64,000 nt of DNA, from the NCBI RefSeq assembly GCF_004764705.1, contig NZ_SHLX01000005.1:186001-250000 (forward strand). Reading direction: 5' to 3'. The notes beneath the pieces are model-generated. The model saw only the letters and a list, made by a program, of their open reading frames with translations, made no database searches and was not told where the DNA came from. Shown one piece after another: positions 60,914 to 64,000 of this stretch (its first letter is position 1; each line of letters starts with the position of its first letter). This DNA comes from Paenibacillus cymbidii (GTDB lineage: Bacteria > Bacillota > Bacilli > Paenibacillales > NBRC-103111). A program made the position numbers and the translations under genes.

Positions 60914-61870
60914 CTAGCCGCACCTCTGTTCGAATGGATATAATTGACGCAACTCCTCCCGCGGCTCGTCGAAGCTGCAGCTCCCGAAGGCGCACAGTAC
61001 ACGGTTGCGAAGTGTTTCCACCTGCCGGGCAGAAACCGAAAGCTCCCGCCAGCCTAGCCCCTCTTCCGCAAAGGAAAAGCTCGCCGGGTTTTCTTCCGCC
61101 ATCATTTGTTCGATCTCCGCTACATTCAGCATATGAGTGTGCGCCAACAAACCAGCCATAAAAACATTGAGAAATCCGTGCATGTTCGTCCCAACTTCCT
61201 CCCGGTACATGCGAACGGGATGATGCAGGCCTGCGGTGAATTTCATTGCCAATCCCCGGTCACGGCACTCCGCCAGAAATACGGCAACTTGCCCGGGAGT
61301 CGGGAAGGCGTCTGCCGTGACACCACCCGTCCTCAGCTTGACGCCTGGCTGCAAAGGACCGCTTCCATTAAAGAGCGCGATTTCGTCAAGTGCCTTCCGC
61401 ATATTGGCTTCCCAGTTGTCGTGAAGCGGGTGGGTCATTTCACAAAATACTTGCAGCTCCTCTGCTCCCGCAGTCGATGCGATGTTAGCGAGCAATCGCC
61501 GATCAACCGCCGCGGGAGGCAGCGGAAGTTCAAGCATACCGATCCGGATCGAAGCGCCATGTTGCTTGCGAAGCTGCCCAATCTTCGTCAAGCCGTCTTG
61601 CAGCAGATATAGGGTTCCTTCCGCCGACTTGCTTCGGCCGATTACCACCGCCAGCGGCAGCGGACGTTCGGCGGTAAATAGCGGCATGTACGCATCCAGC
61701 TGTGGCAATTGAGTCGCCGCCAGGACGAAATTACCAAGCATCCAGGCATCCGGCCCGTTCCGGTATGCCGCATAATGACGAATAGCGGACTCCAGAGGCA
61801 GCGCCGCAGGCGGAAACAATCCCGCATAATCGATTATTTGTCCCATGAAGGCTTTCATGCTGGCAAACAT
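60914..61870 (-). CDS. Uncharacterised protein embedded in the homogentisate operon
   Basis: Soluble protein of 318 residues whose function I do not know. Short conserved-looking blocks are IDYAGLFPPAALPL (13-26), AWMLGNFVL (42-50), VKLRTGGVTADAFP (177-190) and MKFTAGLHHPVRMY (209-222). The alternating strands with Lys at two strand ends and a His pair suggest a TIM-barrel enzyme. I have seen similar blocks in hypothetical proteins of actinobacteria and other phyla, but recall no known activity. The gene lies 33 bases after hpd and two bases before fahA, so it is co-transcribed. Since the operon lacks a recognisable maleylacetoacetate isomerase, that step is one possible role; an accessory hydrolase or lyase is another. 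ATG 61870 is supported by GGAGAGG. Confidence 0.85.
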   Translation of the reverse strand: MFASMKAFMGQIIDYAGLFPPAALPLESAIRHYAAYRNGPDAWMLGNFVLAATQLPQLDAYMPLFTAERPLPLAVVIGRSKSAEGTLYLLQDGLTKIGQLRKQHGASIRIGMLELPLPPAAVDRRLLANIASTAGAEELQVFCEMTHPLHDNWEANMRKALDEIALFNGSGPLQPGVKLRTGGVTADAFPTPGQVAVFLAECRDRGLAMKFTAGLHHPVRMYREEVGTNMHGFLNVFMAGLLAHTHMLNVAEIEQMMAEENPASFSFAEEGLGWRELSVSARQVETLRNRVLCAFGSCSFDEPREELRQLYPFEQRCG

Positions 61871-61903
61871 GACGTTACCGCCTCTCCTTCGACGAAGCTT
61901 CGT

Positions 61904-63019
61904 TTACAGGTTGCCTCGGCTCGCCTGCTCCCGTTCGATCGATTCGAACAACGCGCGGAAATTCCCTTCGCCGAACGTAGTCGCCCCTTTGCGTTGGATA
62001 ATCTCAAAAAACAAAGTAGGTCGGTCCACAAGCGGTTTTGTGAAAATTTGCAGGAGGTATCCCTCTTCGTCGCGGTCGACAAGAATGTTGTTTTCGCGCA
62101 GCTTCTGCATGTCTTCGTCGATTGGGCCGACCCGACCGGTTAATGCTTCATAATAGCTGTCCGGCGTACGAAGGAACTCAATCCCGTTCGCACGCATCAT
62201 CTGCACCGTTGCGATAATATCGTTGGTCAACAGGGCAACGTGCTGAACGCCAGGGCCGTTGTAAAATTCCAGGTATTCTTCAATCTGCGATTTGCGTCTG
62301 CCGGCAGCCGGTTCATTGATCGGCATCTTGATGCGGCCGCCGTTAAACAGCACCTTCGACATCAAGGCGGAATATTCCGTGCTGATGTCTTTGTCGTCAT
62401 AGTGGATCAAATCCTTAAAGCCCATGACGCGCTCGTAATAGGAAACCCATTCGTCCATTCGCTCTACATTGCCGACCACATGGTCGATCCCGATCAACCC
62501 GGCATCCTGATGGGCAATGCCCCCTTCCGCAGCCTGGTATCCCGGGGCGAACGGACCTTGGTAATTTTTTCGTTCCACGATGGAATGAACCGTATCGCCA
62601 TATGTGCCGATCATCGCTTTTTTAAAGGTTCCGTAGTCGTCCGAAAGTGTCTGGGGTTCCTGGATGGCATGCGCTCCGCGCGAAATCGCCTCGGCGTAAG
62701 CCTTTTCAACATCGTCTACCCGGAACGCAATATCCTTTGCCCCTTCTCCATGCTTCTTGATAAAGGCCGCAATCGAATGGTCTTCCTGCAGCGCGCCGGA
62801 AATAACGAAGCGTGCTTTCCGCTGCTCAAGCACATAAGAAACCTTGTCTCTCTGGCCGGTTTCCAATCCGGCATAAGCGATCACCTTGAAGCCAAACGCC
62901 CGGCACAAGAAATAGACCGTATGCTTGGCATTTCCCACATAAAATTCAATATGATCAAAATCCTGAATCGGGAAAAAATCTTGCTGCTTCTCCGTCCTGT
63001 CAATCGCTTGTTTAGCCAT
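61904..63019 (-). CDS. hpd: 4-Hydroxyphenylpyruvate dioxygenase
   Basis: Non-heme iron enzyme of 371 residues that converts 4-hydroxyphenylpyruvate to homogentisate. Two vicinal-oxygen-chelate halves are present; the iron ligands are His180 (GIDHVV), His260 (GVQHVALL) and Glu339 (LFFEII). The C-terminal gating helix region FGEGNFRALFESIEREQ is also typical. AGGAGG lies before ATG 63019; the frame runs ten codons further upstream without a site. First gene of the operon hpd, unknown, fahA, hmgA, TrpR-like, behind a near-consensus promoter. Confidence 0.96.
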   Translation of the reverse strand: MAKQAIDRTEKQQDFFPIQDFDHIEFYVGNAKHTVYFLCRAFGFKVIAYAGLETGQRDKVSYVLEQRKARFVISGALQEDHSIAAFIKKHGEGAKDIAFRVDDVEKAYAEAISRGAHAIQEPQTLSDDYGTFKKAMIGTYGDTVHSIVERKNYQGPFAPGYQAAEGGIAHQDAGLIGIDHVVGNVERMDEWVSYYERVMGFKDLIHYDDKDISTEYSALMSKVLFNGGRIKMPINEPAAGRRKSQIEEYLEFYNGPGVQHVALLTNDIIATVQMMRANGIEFLRTPDSYYEALTGRVGPIDEDMQKLRENNILVDRDEEGYLLQIFTKPLVDRPTLFFEIIQRKGATTFGEGNFRALFESIEREQASRGNL

Positions 63020-63063
63020 GTGCGGTTCCTCCTGGATATAAGTAGCCAACGTTCCTGATTGCC

Positions 63064-63092
63064 ATTATATTCAGGCTTCCGGTTTCCCGCAA
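63064..63092 (-). promoter_or_regulatory. Sigma-A promoter of the homogentisate operon
   Basis: Minus strand TTGCGG (63087-63092), 17-base spacer, TATAAT (63064-63069), 45 bases upstream of the hpd start. The perfect -10 and ideal spacing suggest control by repression rather than activation. Confidence 0.75.
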
Positions 63093-63181
63093 AAACGTGC
63101 AATGATGTGTGCAAGTGGCGACGCACTCACGCTTTAATGCGTTTACTTGCAGCGGCATGCCTTGCGGCAGCAGGCTTTTTC

Positions 63182-63203
63182 GTTATTTTTCTCTAAAAAT
63201 AAC
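63182..63203. promoter_or_regulatory. AT-rich inverted repeat upstream of hpd
   Basis: GTTATTTTT and AAAAATAAC flank a four-base spacer (9-bp perfect arms), 90 bases upstream of the hpd -35 box. It may be an operator; a second inverted repeat (CAGGCG...CGCCTG) lies beside it at 63206-63235. Confidence 0.4.
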
Positions 63204-63237
63204 ATCAGGCGATCCCCCCTGTCGAAGGACCGCCTGC

Positions 63238-63277
63238 AAAAAAATTTAAGGAGCAACTGCCTCGGCAGTTGCTCCTT
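63238..63277 (-). terminator. Rho-independent terminator of the DHFR-family gene
   Basis: AAGGAGCAACTGCC and GGCAGTTGCTCCTT form a perfect 14-bp stem (63248-63277), followed on the minus strand by AAATTTTTTTGC. It also insulates hpd from upstream transcription. Confidence 0.85.
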
Positions 63278-63314
63278 ATAAACGATCGTGCCCATTAAGC
63301 CGCTGGGTCAACAA

Positions 63315-63845
63315 CTAAGCTGGAACATACGTCAACCTGATCGCCTGATCGCCAATTCGATCGCTTGCCACAAGGCGCAGCGGCGGCCGCGGACCGGCGA
63401 AGAACGGCTTGCCGTGACCCAGTACGACTGGATGGAGATAGAGCCGATACTCATCAACGAGACCGAGCTCCGTCAGACTGTGCGCCAACTCCGGCCCGGC
63501 AACTTCAATCACCCCTTCATGCTGAGCCTTCAGTCCACGTATGGCCGTTGCGAGGTCGCCCTCGATCAGAGAAGCGTTCGGACCGACGGACGTTAACGTC
63601 CTCGACACCACCCACTTCGGTTTGCTTTGCCACGCCGCTGCGTATTCCCGTTCCGACTCGTCCCATTCATCATGATCATCGTCCCAATACCGCATCGTCT
63701 CGTACATGCGGCGCCCGTACAGGCTGCCTGTCAGATCGCGCACATCGTCGATGAAATGACGGAATAACACGGGGTCGGGCTGAAACGCCATGTGGTCGAC
63801 GAAACCGTCCAGAGACTGGTTCAATGCGAAAACGATCTTTGCCAT
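63315..63845 (-). CDS. Dihydrofolate reductase family protein (RibD C-terminal-like)
   Basis: Protein of 176 residues with the RibD-C/DHFR-like fold often found as stand-alone reductases of unknown substrate (YwjB/YyaP group). Features: KIVFALNQSLDGFV at the start, LYGRRMYETM near residue 43, KWVVSRTL near residue 77, GPELAHSLTELGLVDEYRLYLHPVVLG near residue 115-140. ATG 63845 has GGAGGAG upstream. Single-gene unit with own promoter candidate and terminator. It is not folA itself, judging from the missing N-terminal folate-binding residues and the family pattern. Confidence 0.85.
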   Translation of the reverse strand: MAKIVFALNQSLDGFVDHMAFQPDPVLFRHFIDDVRDLTGSLYGRRMYETMRYWDDDHDEWDESEREYAAAWQSKPKWVVSRTLTSVGPNASLIEGDLATAIRGLKAQHEGVIEVAGPELAHSLTELGLVDEYRLYLHPVVLGHGKPFFAGPRPPLRLVASDRIGDQAIRLTYVPA

Positions 63846-63937
63846 GCGACCGACTCTCCTCCCTGGGTTTCTCTTACATTCATCATCAGGCTTACGCGTT
63901 CCATTTGTAGCCTCCTTCATGTCTGCATGTTATCTCT

Positions 63938-63966
63938 AGTTTATCGAAGGAGGGTAAATTAAACAA
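63938..63966 (-). promoter_or_regulatory. Candidate promoter of the DHFR-family gene
   Basis: Minus strand TTGTTT (63961-63966), 17-base spacer, TAAACT (63938-63943), about 93 bases upstream of the start codon. Confidence 0.45.
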
Positions 63967-64000
63967 TACTGCCTCATAGAGTGCTTGAAGCTTGAACCAG

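Noticed and set aside
63315..63845. Calling this gene folA
   Set aside because: The sequence fits the RibD-C-like stand-alone reductases rather than true dihydrofolate reductases.

Overview
The window looks like a chromosome segment of a GC-rich, Gram-positive member of the Paenibacillaceae (Paenibacillus or Cohnella type). Reasons: strong AGGAGG-type ribosome binding sites, frequent TTG and GTG starts, many Lpl/YtcP-type sugar ABC importers without their own ATPase, each with an AraC-type response regulator and a cache-type histidine kinase, a Bacillus-type DxDDTT triterpene cyclase, and short dispersed palindromic repeats between genes. No rRNA, tRNA, phage, IS element or CRISPR was seen. 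All statements come from reading the sequence; no database search was run.

Layout. (1) 1-9.7 kb: a MalFG-type sugar importer with an SDR and a GH4 glycosidase (minus), divergent from a U32-like protein and a histidine kinase/AraC response regulator pair (plus). (2) 9.7-18.7 kb: an Lpl-type importer with a heparinase II/III-family protein, a membrane-bound AraC regulator and a GarR-like dehydrogenase. (3) 18.7-19.3 kb: an intergenic region with a 51-bp tandem repeat. (4) 19.3-34 kb: two very large secreted proteins (beta-helix; CBM9), a SurA-like lipid-side chaperone candidate, a third importer and its histidine kinase/response regulator. (5) 34.3-38.4 kb: a squalene-hopene/tetraprenyl-curcumene cyclase, an esterase, an ABC-ATPase remnant and an enolase-superfamily racemase. 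(6) 38.6-56.9 kb: a large carbohydrate locus with five Gfo/Idh/MocA dehydrogenases, two sugar isomerase/epimerase TIM barrels, NagA, a GH63-like glycosidase, an esterase, a fourth importer split over two divergent operons, and a histidine kinase and response regulator that lie about 10 kb apart. (7) 57-63 kb: an aldo/keto reductase, then a compact tyrosine/homogentisate catabolic operon (hpd, an unknown 318-aa protein, fahA, hmgA, a TrpR-like regulator). (8) A DHFR-family gene closes the window.

How it works together. Regions 1, 2, 4 and 6 are separate carbohydrate-utilisation loci: lipoprotein binder plus two permeases import an oligosaccharide (ATP hydrolysis supplied by a shared ATPase elsewhere), kinases sense the substrate outside, and AraC-type regulators activate the operons. 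Three sets of candidate operator sequences support this directly, most clearly the 24-bp element shared by the region-4 importer and its own sensor operon, and three GTTTATCA repeats spaced exactly 21 bp in region 1.

The most promising lead for undescribed biology is the 318-aa protein tightly embedded between hpd and fahA, where a maleylacetoacetate isomerase would be expected but no recognisable one exists. The second is the region-6 locus, whose combination of tandem dehydrogenases and epimerase-like barrels suggests oxidative (keto-sugar) glycoside cleavage.
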